Source: JALORV01 sp963754065 (GTDB taxonomy: Bacteria > Pseudomonadota > Gammaproteobacteria > Burkholderiales > Burkholderiaceae_F). From it: a stretch of DNA of 64,000 nucleotides. The notes under the pieces were generated by a model. The model saw only the letters and a program-made list of their open reading frames with translations. It made no database searches and was not told the origin of the DNA. Both the position numbers and the translations under genes were made by a program. Shown here piece by piece: positions 8,974 to 17,584 of the stretch. The DNA lies in the NCBI GenBank assembly GCA_963754065.1, contig CAVWFH010000033.1:1-64000 (forward strand), written 5' to 3'. Each line of letters starts with the position of its first letter. Positions within the stretch are counted from its first letter, which is position 1.

Positions 8974-10374
8974 CTAGACGATCTTGGAATAGCGCCGCGC
9001 GCGCTGATCGGCGCGCAGGTAGCGGTCGAAGGTCATCGCCACCGCGCGCACCAGCAACTTCCCCTTCGGAGTGACGGTGATCCATTCGGGCGTGTTCTCG
9101 ACCAGCCCCTCGTCCTCGAACAACTTCAGTTCGGCGATCTCCGTCTTGAAGTAGTCGTCGAACTTGATGAGATACGTCGTTTCGATCGACTCCTTCGAGA
9201 CCTCGAAATGGCACATCAGCGCCATGATGACCGCGCGCCGCAGGATGTCGTCGCGATCGAGTGCGATGCCGCGCGCCGTGGGCAGCGTGCCGAGGTTGAG
9301 GCGATCGTAGTACTCCTCGATCGTGCGGACGTTCTGCGAGTAGGTCGGGCCGATCTTGCTGATCGCCGACACGCCGAGGCCGATCAGGTCGCAGTCCGGA
9401 CGCGTGGAATAGCCCTGGAAGTTGCGATGCAGGCGTCCCTGGCGCTGCGCACGCGCCAGGTCGTCGCCGGTCTTGGCGAAGTGATCCATGCCGATGTAGT
9501 GGTAGCCGGCATCGCTCAGGCGCCGGATCGCATCGAGCATGATGTTGAGCTTTTCCTCCGGCGACGGCAGCTCGGCGGATTCGATGCGTCGTTGCGGCTT
9601 GAAACGGTCCGGCAGGTGTGCGTAGTGGTACAGCGCGATGCGCTCGGGGCTGAGCACCATCACTTTGTCGAGCGTGCGTGCGAAAGTTTCGCGGGTCTGC
9701 TTCGGCAAGCCGTAGATCAGGTCGAGATTGACCGACTTGAAATCCGCCTGTCGGGCGGCATCCACCGTTGCCTGCGTCATCTCGAAGCTTTGCAGCCGGT
9801 TCACCGCCCGCTGCACCTCGGGTTCGAAGTCCTGCACGCCGACCGACATGCGATTGAAGCCCAGCTTGGCCAGCGCCGCCACCTTGTCGGGGGGCGTCGA
9901 GCGCGGATCGACCTCGATCGAGTACTCGCCGCGCTCGGCCAGCGGGAAGCGCGCCGTCAGCAGGGCCATCAGCTGTGCGAGTTCATCGTTCGACAGGAAC
10001 GTCGGCGTACCGCCACCAAAGTGGAGTTGTTCGATCTCCCGGCTGCCGGTCAGCCGTTGCCCGACGAGGTCCGCTTCGCGTTCGAGGTAGCCGATGTATT
10101 CGCCGGCCTTGCTGTGATCCTTGGTGATGACCTTGTTGCAGGCGCAGTAGTAGCAGACCGTGTTGCAGAACGGCAGATGAACGTACAGGGACAGCGAGGC
10201 GGCCGCGACGGCAGACTCGCGCGCGGCCAGTGCCTCGGAGAAAGCATTCGTTTCGAAGGCTTCGACAAACCGGTCGGCCGTCGGGTACGACGTGTAGCGG
10301 GGGCCGGGAACATCGAAGCGCCGAAGGGTGGCCGGATCCGGCAATGTCACCTGGCCACGAGCTGTCATCAGCAT
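8974..10374 (-). CDS. hemN: oxygen-independent coproporphyrinogen III oxidase (radical SAM)
   Basis: Converts coproporphyrinogen III to protoporphyrinogen IX without oxygen, the anaerobic step of haem synthesis. The protein is 466 residues from the chosen start. The radical SAM cluster motif CX3CX2C is C70, C74, C77, followed by C79 as in authentic HemN (CNTVCYYCACNK). The SAM-binding LHFGGGTPTFL follows, and the HemN C-terminal domain contains TYLIKFDDYFKTEI. I chose the ATG at 10374 because AAGGA lies seven bases upstream; an in-frame ATG at 10398 lacks a ribosome binding site. It is divergent from fnr, with an FNR box placed for activation of hemN, and supplies haem to the neighbouring cbb3 oxidase. 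Confidence 0.95.
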   Translation of the reverse strand: MLMTARGQVTLPDPATLRRFDVPGPRYTSYPTADRFVEAFETNAFSEALAARESAVAAASLSLYVHLPFCNTVCYYCACNKVITKDHSKAGEYIGYLEREADLVGQRLTGSREIEQLHFGGGTPTFLSNDELAQLMALLTARFPLAERGEYSIEVDPRSTPPDKVAALAKLGFNRMSVGVQDFEPEVQRAVNRLQSFEMTQATVDAARQADFKSVNLDLIYGLPKQTRETFARTLDKVMVLSPERIALYHYAHLPDRFKPQRRIESAELPSPEEKLNIMLDAIRRLSDAGYHYIGMDHFAKTGDDLARAQRQGRLHRNFQGYSTRPDCDLIGLGVSAISKIGPTYSQNVRTIEEYYDRLNLGTLPTARGIALDRDDILRRAVIMALMCHFEVSKESIETTYLIKFDDYFKTEIAELKLFEDEGLVENTPEWITVTPKGKLLVRAVAMTFDRYLRADQRARRYSKIV

Positions 10375-10441
10375 TGCCAATTCCTTGGCCGGGCTCATGC
10401 CGGCCGATCAGGGTATTATTTCGGGCCGAGTATGCCTCGCC

Positions 10442-10455
10442 TTGACGGGGGTCAA
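10442..10455. promoter_or_regulatory. FNR/Anr-type operator for hemN
   Basis: TTGACGGGGGTCAA is a perfect TTGAC-N4-GTCAA palindrome, matching the FNR consensus TTGAT-N4-ATCAA except for the paired C/G at the inner positions. On the minus strand an AATAAT -10 element lies at 10415-10420, which predicts a start site near 10408 and centres the box about 41 bases upstream of it. This is the class II FNR activation position. On the plus strand no comparable -10 element is visible for fnr, so the site may serve hemN alone, or could let FNR repress its own gene. Confidence 0.75.
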
Positions 10456-10594
10456 CGGGGTGGGTCCTGAAGTGACCAAGACACCCGGCCGGCAAGGGGC
10501 GCCGCGGGAATTCGGGCCACAACGACGCCGTGGTCTTTGGAGTTCGGCGTCCGACCTCTGTCCAGCGGTGGCTAGCCAAGGAGTTCTTCACAGT

Positions 10595-11326
10595 ATGAAC
10601 GCGCCAGCGATCAACATCGCCAACTTGCGGGTTGCCTGCTCCAACTGCAACCTGCGCGAGCTGTGCCTTCCGGTCGGCCTGTCGCTGAAGGACGTCGAGC
10701 GGCTTGACGAACTGGTCGCCACGCGCAAGCGGGTGAAGCGGGGTGATGCGCTGTTTCGCGCCGGGGATCGATTCGAATCCCTGTACGCCGTCCGCCTCGG
10801 TTTCCTGAAGAGCACGGTGATGTCGCAGGACGGCCGCGAGCAGGTCACCGGGTTCCATATGGCCGGCGAACTGGTCGGCCTCGACGGCATCAGCAGCGAG
10901 GCCCACTCGTGCGATACGGTCGCCCTCGAGGACACCGAAGTCTGCGTGATTCCCTATGACCGGCTGGAGGACGTTGCCTCCGCCATGCCGGTGCTGCGCA
11001 ACCACTTTCACAAGGTCATGAGCCGCGAGATCGTGCGCGAGCACGGCGTGATGCTGCTGCTCGGCAGCATGCATGCGGAAGAACGCCTGGCGGCGTTCCT
11101 GCTGAACCTGTCGCAGCGCTTCGAGGCGCGCGGCTACTCGCGCACCGAGTTCGTGCTGCGGATGACGCGCGCGGAGATCGGCAGCTTCCTCGGCCTGAAG
11201 CTGGAAACCGTGAGCCGCGTGCTGTCACGCTTTGCGCAGGACGGTCTCATCGACGTCAATCAGAAGCACGTCCGCATCGTCAATCCTGACGGATTGCGGC
11301 AGATCATTTCCGGCCAGGGCAACTAA
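10595..11326 (+). CDS. fnr: FNR/Anr-type oxygen-sensing transcription regulator
   Basis: A cytoplasmic CRP/FNR-family regulator of 243 residues. C15, C18 and C24 have the same spacing as E. coli FNR C20, C23 and C29, and C117 matches C122, so all four ligands of the oxygen-labile 4Fe-4S cluster are present. The cyclic-nucleotide-like barrel covers about residues 30-145. The helix-turn-helix near 190-212 (IGSFLGLKLETVSRVLSRF) has the FNR E--SR recognition residues. The ATG at 10595 gives a normal N-terminus; the upstream open frame is non-coding. It faces the cco cluster convergently and is divergent from hemN. Its predicted boxes occur at 10442, 17248 and 20204. Confidence 0.96.
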   Translation: MNAPAINIANLRVACSNCNLRELCLPVGLSLKDVERLDELVATRKRVKRGDALFRAGDRFESLYAVRLGFLKSTVMSQDGREQVTGFHMAGELVGLDGISSEAHSCDTVALEDTEVCVIPYDRLEDVASAMPVLRNHFHKVMSREIVREHGVMLLLGSMHAEERLAAFLLNLSQRFEARGYSRTEFVLRMTRAEIGSFLGLKLETVSRVLSRFAQDGLIDVNQKHVRIVNPDGLRQIISGQGN

Positions 11327-11363
11327 CCGCCGGCTGCACCCTGCTCCGCGCGACGTTCAAGCA

Positions 11364-11696
11364 CTAGCTGCGTTCGAGCGGTACGGCCTCGACATCCGAC
11401 ACGCATTCCCGCTTCGGGCAGCCGTCCGGGCGATCCCCCGCCGGCAGAGTGCACCGGTTGACCTCGAACGGCGAGCGGGCGAGGAATACGGTCAGCGCAC
11501 TCGAAATTGCGCCCAGCGCCCACAGCGCGAAAAATCCCAGCGTGTAAACGAGCATCCGGTCGGCCTCGACCGGTGCTCCGAACAGATGCAGGTCGCGCGG
11601 ATCGAACAGCGAAAAGAACGCCAGTTCGGCCGCGCAGGCCACCAGGAACGACGGCCACAGCACCCAGCCGAGCCGTTGCGCAAAACTGTCTGTCAT
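11364..11696 (-). CDS. small membrane protein of the cco cluster
   Basis: A 110-residue protein with two hydrophobic helices (about residues 8-28 and 50-75), an aromatic-rich loop (FFSLFDPRDLHLFG) between them, and a Cys-containing tail. The second methionine of the longer frame was chosen because the first seven residues (MERRGGG) look non-native. Proteins of this size and pattern follow ccoH in many betaproteobacterial cbb3 clusters, but no function is established. It is the last gene of the ccoNOQPGH run, 35 bp after ccoH, and converges on fnr. Confidence 0.75.
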   Translation of the reverse strand: MTDSFAQRLGWVLWPSFLVACAAELAFFSLFDPRDLHLFGAPVEADRMLVYTLGFFALWALGAISSALTVFLARSPFEVNRCTLPAGDRPDGCPKRECVSDVEAVPLERS

Positions 11697-11731
11697 GCCT
11701 CCCCCTCGCCGCTCCACGGTCTTCTGAAGGA

Positions 11732-12277
11732 CTAACGCGCCTGCAGCGTGAAGCGGCCGCCGCCGCCAGCGCTGAACGAGTCATCGATGCGCCATTCCCG
11801 CGATTCCAGGATGACCTGCCAGCTGACAGGACCCCCGTAACCCGAGGTGGGCGCCGCGACCTGCAGCGACCCCACGAACACCGCACGGCGGTTGTCTGGA
11901 TCGACGCCCTGGCGAGACAGCACGGCCGTGCGGTCTTCACCCGGTCGACCGGGGTGCACCAGCCGCAACCGCAGCGCGGCTTCCGGCGGCAGGGCACGGC
12001 GAGCATCGAGTTCAACGCGCACACGGTCGCCATCGGCAATGCCGGCAAGTTCGATGCGCGCTTCAAGGCCGAGCTCGCGCGCAAGCTGCACACGCGCCAC
12101 TTCGTCATTGATCGCCAGGCCCTGCTTGTAGTAGTCGGCGGCGACCGGCCCGTCGAAGCCACGGGCAGCGATGATGGCGGTAGCAATGCCGGCAATGACC
12201 GCCGTCGCCGGCAGCGCGATCAGGAACCATGGCCAGGGCTGGCGGTACCACGGGGTCACGACATGCGTGTTCACCAC
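11732..12277 (-). CDS. ccoH: FixH/CcoH family cbb3 oxidase assembly protein
   Basis: A 181-residue protein with a short cytoplasmic N-terminus, one membrane helix (about residues 14-38, following PWYRQPWPWFLIALPA) and a periplasmic domain. The conserved FixH feature DYYKQGLAINDE follows the helix. CcoH is needed for stable assembly of the cbb3 oxidase, and in some species it stays bound to the complex. It starts 24 bp after ccoG stops and has the same orientation, so it belongs to the ccoNOQPGH operon. Confidence 0.9.
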   Translation of the reverse strand: MVNTHVVTPWYRQPWPWFLIALPATAVIAGIATAIIAARGFDGPVAADYYKQGLAINDEVARVQLARELGLEARIELAGIADGDRVRVELDARRALPPEAALRLRLVHPGRPGEDRTAVLSRQGVDPDNRRAVFVGSLQVAAPTSGYGGPVSWQVILESREWRIDDSFSAGGGGRFTLQAR

Positions 12278-12301
12278 GTTCGTCCTTTGTCGTCGGCGTG
12301 C

Positions 12302-13777
12302 TCAACGCCGCAGTCCGAGGAAGACGGTCTTCTCTTCCACCGCCACCTTCGGATCATCAACCGACTTCACGCCGATCACGATCTTGTTCGAGCCCGGAGG
12401 AATGTCCTCGGGACGCGCCCGCAGCCTCACCAGCACCGAGCGCGTCGACGCGCCGGGCATCTCGAAGGTCGGCTCGGACTCGATCGCCAGGCCCGGCAGT
12501 CCACCGGTGCTGAGGGCATAGGTCTGACCGCGTTCGCTGGTGTTCATGACCTGCAGCCGGAAGGTGTTCTCGATGCGGCCGTCTTCGGCCTCGCGGGCCA
12601 GTGCACCGCGATCGCGGATCACATCCACCTTGAGCGGCACGCGGATGCCGACCGCCACCACGAGCGCCGCCGTGACCGCCGCGAGTATCCCGGTGTAGAC
12701 GAACACCCGAGGCCGCAACACGTGGCCCCAGATGCCGCGCGCCGCATAGTGTTCCTCCAGGGCCCGCTCGGTCGAGAAGCGGATCAGCCCCTTGGACATG
12801 CCGGCCCGTTCCATCACGAAGTCACAGGCGTCGATGCACGCGGCGCAGCCGATGCACTCGTACTGCAGGCCGTTGCGGATGTCGATGCCGGTCGGGCAGA
12901 CCTGGACGCAGAGCTTGCACTCGACGCAATCGCCCAGCCCCTGCTCGGTCCGCGTCGAGTTCTTGCTGCCCACGCCGCGCGGCTCGCCGCGCTCGCGGTC
13001 GTAGGTGACGATCAGCGTGTCCCGATCGAACATGGCGCTCTGGAAACGCGCATACGGGCACATGTACTTGCAGACCTGCTCGCGCATCCAGCCCGCGTTG
13101 CCGTAGGTGGCGAAGCCGTAGAAAAGGATCCAGAAGAGCGACCAGCCGCCGGCCGCAAAAGTGGCGATCTCGATCGTCAGTGCGCGGATCGGCGTGAAGT
13201 AACCGACGAAGGTGAAACCGGTCCAGAGCGCCACCGCGATCCAGGCTCCGTGCTTCGCCGCCTTGAGCGCGAACTTGCGCGCCGACCTCGGCTCCTTGTC
13301 GAGTTTCATGCGGCGGGCACGATCGCCCTCGATCTTCTGTTCGATCCACATGAAGATCTCGGTGTAGACCGTCTGCGGGCAGGCAAAGCCGCACCACAGG
13401 CGCCCGCCGACGGCCGTGAACAGGAACAGCGCCAGCGCCGCAATGATCAGGATTGCTGTCAGGTAGATGATGTCCTGCGGCCACATCACCATGCCGAAGA
13501 TGTAGAACTTGCGCGCGGCGAGGTCGAACAGCAGCGCCTGGCGGCCGTTCCACTGCAACCAGGGCAGTCCGTAGAAGACGATCTGCGTGACCCACACCGC
13601 CGCCCAGCGCCACTTCTGGAACAGGGCGAGCGAGTCGCCGATGCGCTGGCGCGGATAGATCTCCTCGCGCTTCGCGTACAGCTGGATCTCGACCTCGCGG
13701 GGAGCGGGGACGGCGGGTTTCGCTCGCGTCCCCGGGGCGGACGGGGCGTCGCGTTTGACTTCGACCGCGTTATCCAT
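12302..13777 (-). CDS. ccoG: cbb3 oxidase accessory protein CcoG (FixG/RdxA), 2x[4Fe-4S]
   Basis: A 491-residue inner-membrane iron-sulfur protein. About five hydrophobic segments are visible, including a NapH/CcoG-like region with WCGFACPQTVYTEIF. Two ferredoxin-type clusters are supported by CVECKLCVQVCP and CIGCAACIDACD around residues 270-320. The last 110 residues form a periplasmic Ig-like domain (FixG C-terminal). In other species CcoG reduces copper(II) for insertion into the oxidase. It lies 64 bp after ccoP. Confidence 0.95.
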   Translation of the reverse strand: MDNAVEVKRDAPSAPGTRAKPAVPAPREVEIQLYAKREEIYPRQRIGDSLALFQKWRWAAVWVTQIVFYGLPWLQWNGRQALLFDLAARKFYIFGMVMWPQDIIYLTAILIIAALALFLFTAVGGRLWCGFACPQTVYTEIFMWIEQKIEGDRARRMKLDKEPRSARKFALKAAKHGAWIAVALWTGFTFVGYFTPIRALTIEIATFAAGGWSLFWILFYGFATYGNAGWMREQVCKYMCPYARFQSAMFDRDTLIVTYDRERGEPRGVGSKNSTRTEQGLGDCVECKLCVQVCPTGIDIRNGLQYECIGCAACIDACDFVMERAGMSKGLIRFSTERALEEHYAARGIWGHVLRPRVFVYTGILAAVTAALVVAVGIRVPLKVDVIRDRGALAREAEDGRIENTFRLQVMNTSERGQTYALSTGGLPGLAIESEPTFEMPGASTRSVLVRLRARPEDIPPGSNKIVIGVKSVDDPKVAVEEKTVFLGLRR

Positions 13778-13841
13778 GGGCTACTACCTTCAATGGACAG
13801 GCGCGGCACCCGGAGGAGGCGCCGCGCTCGCCTTCATGCCA

Positions 13842-14816
13842 CTACTTCGCCGGCGCGGGCGCAGCCGGTGCGGTCGCCTTGGCGCTATTCGTCAGCGACC
13901 AGACATACGCTGCGACCAGGTGGATCTCGGGTCCGGTGAGGATGTTCTTGAAACTCGGCATCAGGTTGTTGCGACCGGCATTGATCGTTTCGGCAATCGT
14001 CGCGGCGCTGCCGCCATAGAGCCAGACCTTGTCAGTCAGGTTGGGGGCGCCGAGCGCCGGGTTGCCCTTGGCGTCGGCGCCGTGGCAAGCAGCACACACG
14101 GTGTCGAACTTCGCCTTCCCGCGGATCGCCTTGACCGAATCATGCGCCGATCCCGACAGCGACAGCACGTAGTTCGCGACATCGTCCACTTCCGCCTTGC
14201 CGCCCACCGCCGCCCCCATGGGCGGCATGACGCCGTTGCGCCCGTCGGTCACCGTCGTCACCAGTACGGCAGGCGCGCCGCCGTACAGCCAGTCACCGTC
14301 GGCGAGGTTCGGAAAGCCGCGCGAACCGCGCGCGTCCGACCCGTGGCATTGCGAACAATTGTTGAGGAAGAGCCGTTCGCCCATCTGGCGCGCCCGCGCA
14401 TCTGCGGCCACCTGTTCGATCGGCTGCGCCGCATACGCGGCGAAGATCGGTCCGAAGCGGGCTTCGGCCGCCTTGACCTCAGCCTGGTACTGGCCCGATT
14501 GCGACCACTTCAGTACGCCCTGCCACTGCGTGCCCAGCCCCGGATACAGCACCAGGTAGAGGATGGAAAACAGGACGGTCAGATAGAACAACCAGATCCA
14601 CCAGCGCGGCATCGGGTTGTGATACTCCTGCAGGTCACCGTCCCAGACATGGCCGGTGGTCTCGATCTCACCCTTCGCATTGACCTGTGCCTTGATCGTC
14701 CGACGGCTCTGCAGCCACAGGAACACTGCACAGCCGATCACCGAGACGATCGTGATGATCGCGACGTAGTAGTCCCAGAAAGCGCTGGTGAAGCCGCTCG
14801 CTCCGATGTCATTCAT
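13842..14816 (-). CDS. ccoP: cbb3-type cytochrome c oxidase subunit III (dihaem c)
   Basis: A 324-residue membrane-anchored dihaem cytochrome c that passes electrons to CcoO/CcoN. Two haem c motifs are present: CSQCH (about residue 155) and CAACH (about residue 240), each followed by a methionine-containing axial-ligand region (for example NGVMPPMG and NNLMPSF). Two hydrophobic helices lie in the N-terminal 90 residues, the second next to MPRWWIWLFYLTVLFSILY, the usual CcoP anchor. The start overlaps the ccoQ stop by 4 bp (ATGA). The C-terminus ends in an Ala/Pro-rich tail. Confidence 0.96.
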   Translation of the reverse strand: MNDIGASGFTSAFWDYYVAIITIVSVIGCAVFLWLQSRRTIKAQVNAKGEIETTGHVWDGDLQEYHNPMPRWWIWLFYLTVLFSILYLVLYPGLGTQWQGVLKWSQSGQYQAEVKAAEARFGPIFAAYAAQPIEQVAADARARQMGERLFLNNCSQCHGSDARGSRGFPNLADGDWLYGGAPAVLVTTVTDGRNGVMPPMGAAVGGKAEVDDVANYVLSLSGSAHDSVKAIRGKAKFDTVCAACHGADAKGNPALGAPNLTDKVWLYGGSAATIAETINAGRNNLMPSFKNILTGPEIHLVAAYVWSLTNSAKATAPAAPAPAK

Positions 14817-14989
14817 CTGTTCTTCCCCTGTTCACCGCTGCGCAGCGCTTCTTCGTGGTCAGCGAACGGCAGTTCCGATGCTTCCGTGAAACCTTTCTTT
14901 GCGCCCTTGCTGTAGGCCCACGCCACGATGGCGATGAAGCCGATGAGCCCCAGCACGGTCAGCAGGGCGCGCGCGTCATTCAGGTCCAT
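14813..14989 (-). CDS. ccoQ: cbb3-type oxidase subunit IV CcoQ/FixQ
   Basis: A small 58-residue gene read by eye, starting MDLNDARALLTVLGLIG. It has one membrane helix at about residues 8-26, followed by a polar tail with AWAYSKGAKKGFTEA, as in other CcoQ proteins. CcoQ stabilises the complex, especially CcoP binding. It starts 3 bp after the ccoO stop and ends in an ATGA overlap with ccoP, exactly where ccoQ is expected. Confidence 0.92.
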   Translation of the reverse strand: MDLNDARALLTVLGLIGFIAIVAWAYSKGAKKGFTEASELPFADHEEALRSGEQGKNR

Positions 14990-14992
14990 GGC

Positions 14993-15607
14993 CTAGCGCA
15001 GACCCTTGAGTTCGACGCCCAGGCCCTGCAGGTAGGCGATGACCGCGTCGAGTTCGGTCTTGCCCTTCAGGGCGTCGGGCGCCTTGGCGATCTGCTCGTC
15101 GCTGTACGGCACACCGACGGTGCGCAGCGCCTTCATGCGCGCCTGGATGTCGGAACCGTCGAGCTTGTTCTTCTCGAACCACGGGTAGGCCGGCATGTTC
15201 GACTCGGGAACGACGTCGCGAGGATTGTTGAAGTGGATGCGGTGCCACTCGTCCGAGTAGCGTGCGCCGACGCGTGCGAGGTCCGGGCCGGTGCGCTTGC
15301 TGCCCCACTGGAACGGATGGTCGTAGACGAACTCGCCCGCCACCGAGTAGTGGCCATACCGGAGCGTCTCCGCGCGGAACGGCCGGATCATCTGCGAATG
15401 GCAGTTGTAGCAGCCCTCGCGGATGTAGATGTCGCGGCCCGCCAGCCGCAGCGGCTCATACGGCTTGAGTCCCTGCACCGGCTGCGTGACCTCGCGCTGG
15501 AAGTACAGCGGCACGATCTCGACCAGGCCGCCGACCGCGATCACAAGGATGACGAGGACGATCAGCAGCGGAACGCTCTGCTCGATCTTGTCGTGGGTGA
15601 GTTTCAT
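14993..15607 (-). CDS. ccoO: cbb3-type cytochrome c oxidase subunit II (monohaem c)
   Basis: A 204-residue monohaem c-type cytochrome anchored by one N-terminal helix (about residues 12-34). The haem motif CYNCH sits in the diagnostic context GRDIYIREGCYNCHSQMIRP near residues 60-80. I chose the methionine of MKLTHDKIEQSVPLL because it matches CcoO N-termini; the 32 upstream codons are intergenic. It lies 40 bp after ccoN and 3 bp before ccoQ. Confidence 0.96.
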   Translation of the reverse strand: MKLTHDKIEQSVPLLIVLVILVIAVGGLVEIVPLYFQREVTQPVQGLKPYEPLRLAGRDIYIREGCYNCHSQMIRPFRAETLRYGHYSVAGEFVYDHPFQWGSKRTGPDLARVGARYSDEWHRIHFNNPRDVVPESNMPAYPWFEKNKLDGSDIQARMKALRTVGVPYSDEQIAKAPDALKGKTELDAVIAYLQGLGVELKGLR

Positions 15608-15647
15608 CGTGGTTCCTAGGTTTTCTCTGATACCGGTGCGGGCCGCG

Positions 15648-17081
15648 TCAGGCGTGGGCCATGGCAGCCGGAATGGGCGCCTCGACCGCCTTGCCCGCCG
15701 CAATCGTCTTCACCATGTTCCACGCCATCAGGAACATTCCGGCGAGATAGAGAAGGCCGCCCAGCAAACGGATCACGTAGAACGGATAGGTCGCCTTCAC
15801 GCTTTCGATGAACGTGTAGGTCAGCGTGCCGTCGTCGTTGACCGCGCGCCACATCAGCCCTTGCATCACGCCGGCGATCCACATGGCGGCGATGTAGAGC
15901 ACGATGCCGATCGTGGCGACCCAGAAGTGCGTCGTGACCAGACGCATGCTGTGCATCTCGGTGCGTCCGTACAGCCGCGGCAGCAGGTAGTAGATCGCGC
16001 CGATCGACACCAGGCCGACCCAGCCGAGCGCGCCCGAATGCACGTGGCCGATGGTCCAGTCCGTGTAGTGGCTGAGCGCGTTGACGGTCTTGATGGACAT
16101 CATCGGCCCTTCGAAGGTCGACATGCCGTAGAACGACAGCGAGACGATCAGGAACTTGAGGATCGGGTCGTCGCGCAGTTTGTGCCACGCACCGCTCAAC
16201 GTCATGATGCCGTTGATCATGCCGCCCCACGACGGCGCCAGCAGGATCAGCGAGAAAATCATGCCGATCGACTGCGCCCAGTCGGGCAGCGCCGTGTAGT
16301 GCAGATGGTGCGGGCCGGCCCACATGTAGGTGAAGATCAGCGCCCAGAAGTGCACCACCGACAGGCGATACGAGAAGATCGGGCGTCCCGCGGCCTTGGG
16401 CACGAAGTAGTACATGATCCCGAGGAAGCCGGCGGTCAGGAAAAAGCCCACGGCGTTATGGCCGTACCACCACTGCACCATGGCATCGGTCGCCCCCGGG
16501 TAGACCGAGTACGACTTCCACAGGCTCGCCGGTACGGCGGCACTGTTGACCAGATGCAGCACGGCCACGGTGATGATGTAGGCGCCGAAGAACCAGTTGG
16601 CCACATAGATGTGCTTGACCTTGCGCTTGACGATCGTGCCGAAGAACACGACGGCATAGGCAACCCAGACCAGCGTGATCAGGACGTCGATCGGCCACTC
16701 GAGTTCGGCGTATTCCTTGGAAGTCGTGATGCCGAGCGGCAGGGTAATCGCGGCCGCGACGATCACCAGCTGCCAGCCCCAGAACGTGAACGCCACCAGC
16801 GGACCGCCCCACAGGCGCGCCTGCGACGTCCGCTGGACCGCGTAATAGCTCGTGGCGAACAGCGCGCATCCGCCGAACGCGAAGATCACCGCATTCGTGT
16901 GCAGCGGGCGCAGGCGCCCGAAGCTGAGCCAGGGAATCCCGAAATTGAGCTCGGGCCAGGCCATCTGGGCGGCAATGATCACGCCGACCAGCATGCCGAC
17001 GATGCCCCAGATCACCGTCATCACGGCGAACTGCCGCACGACTTTGTAGTTATAGGTGTCCGCAGTGACGGCTGAGTTCAT
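15648..17081 (-). CDS. ccoN: cbb3-type cytochrome c oxidase subunit I (catalytic)
   Basis: The catalytic haem-copper subunit of the high-affinity terminal oxidase, which reduces oxygen to water and pumps protons. It is 477 residues with about twelve membrane helices. Conserved histidine regions are visible: RPLHTNAVIFAFGG for low-spin haem, QWWYGHNAVGF with the Tyr of the active site, MWAGPHHLHYTALP for copper B, and a late H-T-x-x-H-x-G type segment (WTIGHVHSGALGW). It is first in the run ccoN-O-Q-P-G-H and is preceded by an FNR box. Confidence 0.97.
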   Translation of the reverse strand: MNSAVTADTYNYKVVRQFAVMTVIWGIVGMLVGVIIAAQMAWPELNFGIPWLSFGRLRPLHTNAVIFAFGGCALFATSYYAVQRTSQARLWGGPLVAFTFWGWQLVIVAAAITLPLGITTSKEYAELEWPIDVLITLVWVAYAVVFFGTIVKRKVKHIYVANWFFGAYIITVAVLHLVNSAAVPASLWKSYSVYPGATDAMVQWWYGHNAVGFFLTAGFLGIMYYFVPKAAGRPIFSYRLSVVHFWALIFTYMWAGPHHLHYTALPDWAQSIGMIFSLILLAPSWGGMINGIMTLSGAWHKLRDDPILKFLIVSLSFYGMSTFEGPMMSIKTVNALSHYTDWTIGHVHSGALGWVGLVSIGAIYYLLPRLYGRTEMHSMRLVTTHFWVATIGIVLYIAAMWIAGVMQGLMWRAVNDDGTLTYTFIESVKATYPFYVIRLLGGLLYLAGMFLMAWNMVKTIAAGKAVEAPIPAAMAHA

Positions 17082-17247
17082 GTAGTCCTCGTGCAGAAAA
17101 ACGTGTGCGACCGCGCGATCTGGCGATTGCGCGGAACGTCGTAAGTGGGGCTCTCCGCCTTGCTGTTGCTCGTTGTTTTCATGGCCGGCGCGGCGACCGT
17201 ACTCCGATACTCGGGTTGGATGCTAGGAACCCGCTGCCGCAGCGCGA

Positions 17248-17261
17248 TTGACACAGGTCAA
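17248..17261. promoter_or_regulatory. FNR/Anr-type operator and promoter for the ccoNOQP operon
   Basis: TTGACACAGGTCAA is a perfect TTGAC-N4-GTCAA box, extended to GATTGAC/GTCAATC (17246-17263). On the minus strand a TAGCAT -10 element lies at 17220-17225, giving a predicted start near 17213 and a box centred about 41.5 bases upstream of it, the class II FNR position. The 314-bp stretch between ccoN and ccoS (17082-17395) otherwise holds only the resulting leader of roughly 130 bases, and I see no further gene in it. Confidence 0.8.
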
Positions 17262-17395
17262 TCGCACCAGAACGACCGCGCCACCGCGTTATCCATTGTC
17301 GCAAACCGGACAGACGATACCCTGCAAAACGAGCGGTACGCGAGCGTTCCATCCTGGTGCATCGCTATTGTCCCCACCGGTGAATGGGGTGCCGT

Positions 17396-17584
17396 TCACG
17401 TGTGTGGCGTCGAACGCGGACGAGCTTCGTCGTCCGCATCCGGTTCCTCGCGCAGAATCCGCGCACCGACATCGTCCAGATGATCGAACTGTCCGGAGGT
17501 CACCGCCCATACCAGGATGGCGGCAATGGCCAGGATCAGCACGACCGACAGCGGGATCAGGAGGTACAGCGAGTCCATCAACAC
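17396..17584 (-). CDS. ccoS: cbb3-type oxidase assembly protein CcoS
   Basis: A 62-residue membrane protein with one N-terminal helix (about residues 4-28) and the conserved CcoS signature WAVTSGQFDHLDD right after it. CcoS is required for cofactor insertion during cbb3 maturation. It starts with GTG at 17584, immediately after the ccoI stop codon (17585-17587), or with the ATG at 17578; the two are not distinguishable by sequence. Either way it is read with ccoI. Confidence 0.93.
   Translation of the reverse strand: MLMDSLYLLIPLSVVLILAIAAILVWAVTSGQFDHLDDVGARILREEPDADDEARPRSTPHT

Noticed and set aside
11507..13939. An 810-codon plus-strand frame across ccoG/ccoH
   Set aside because: Antisense to well-supported cco genes; sequence is low-complexity and lacks motifs.
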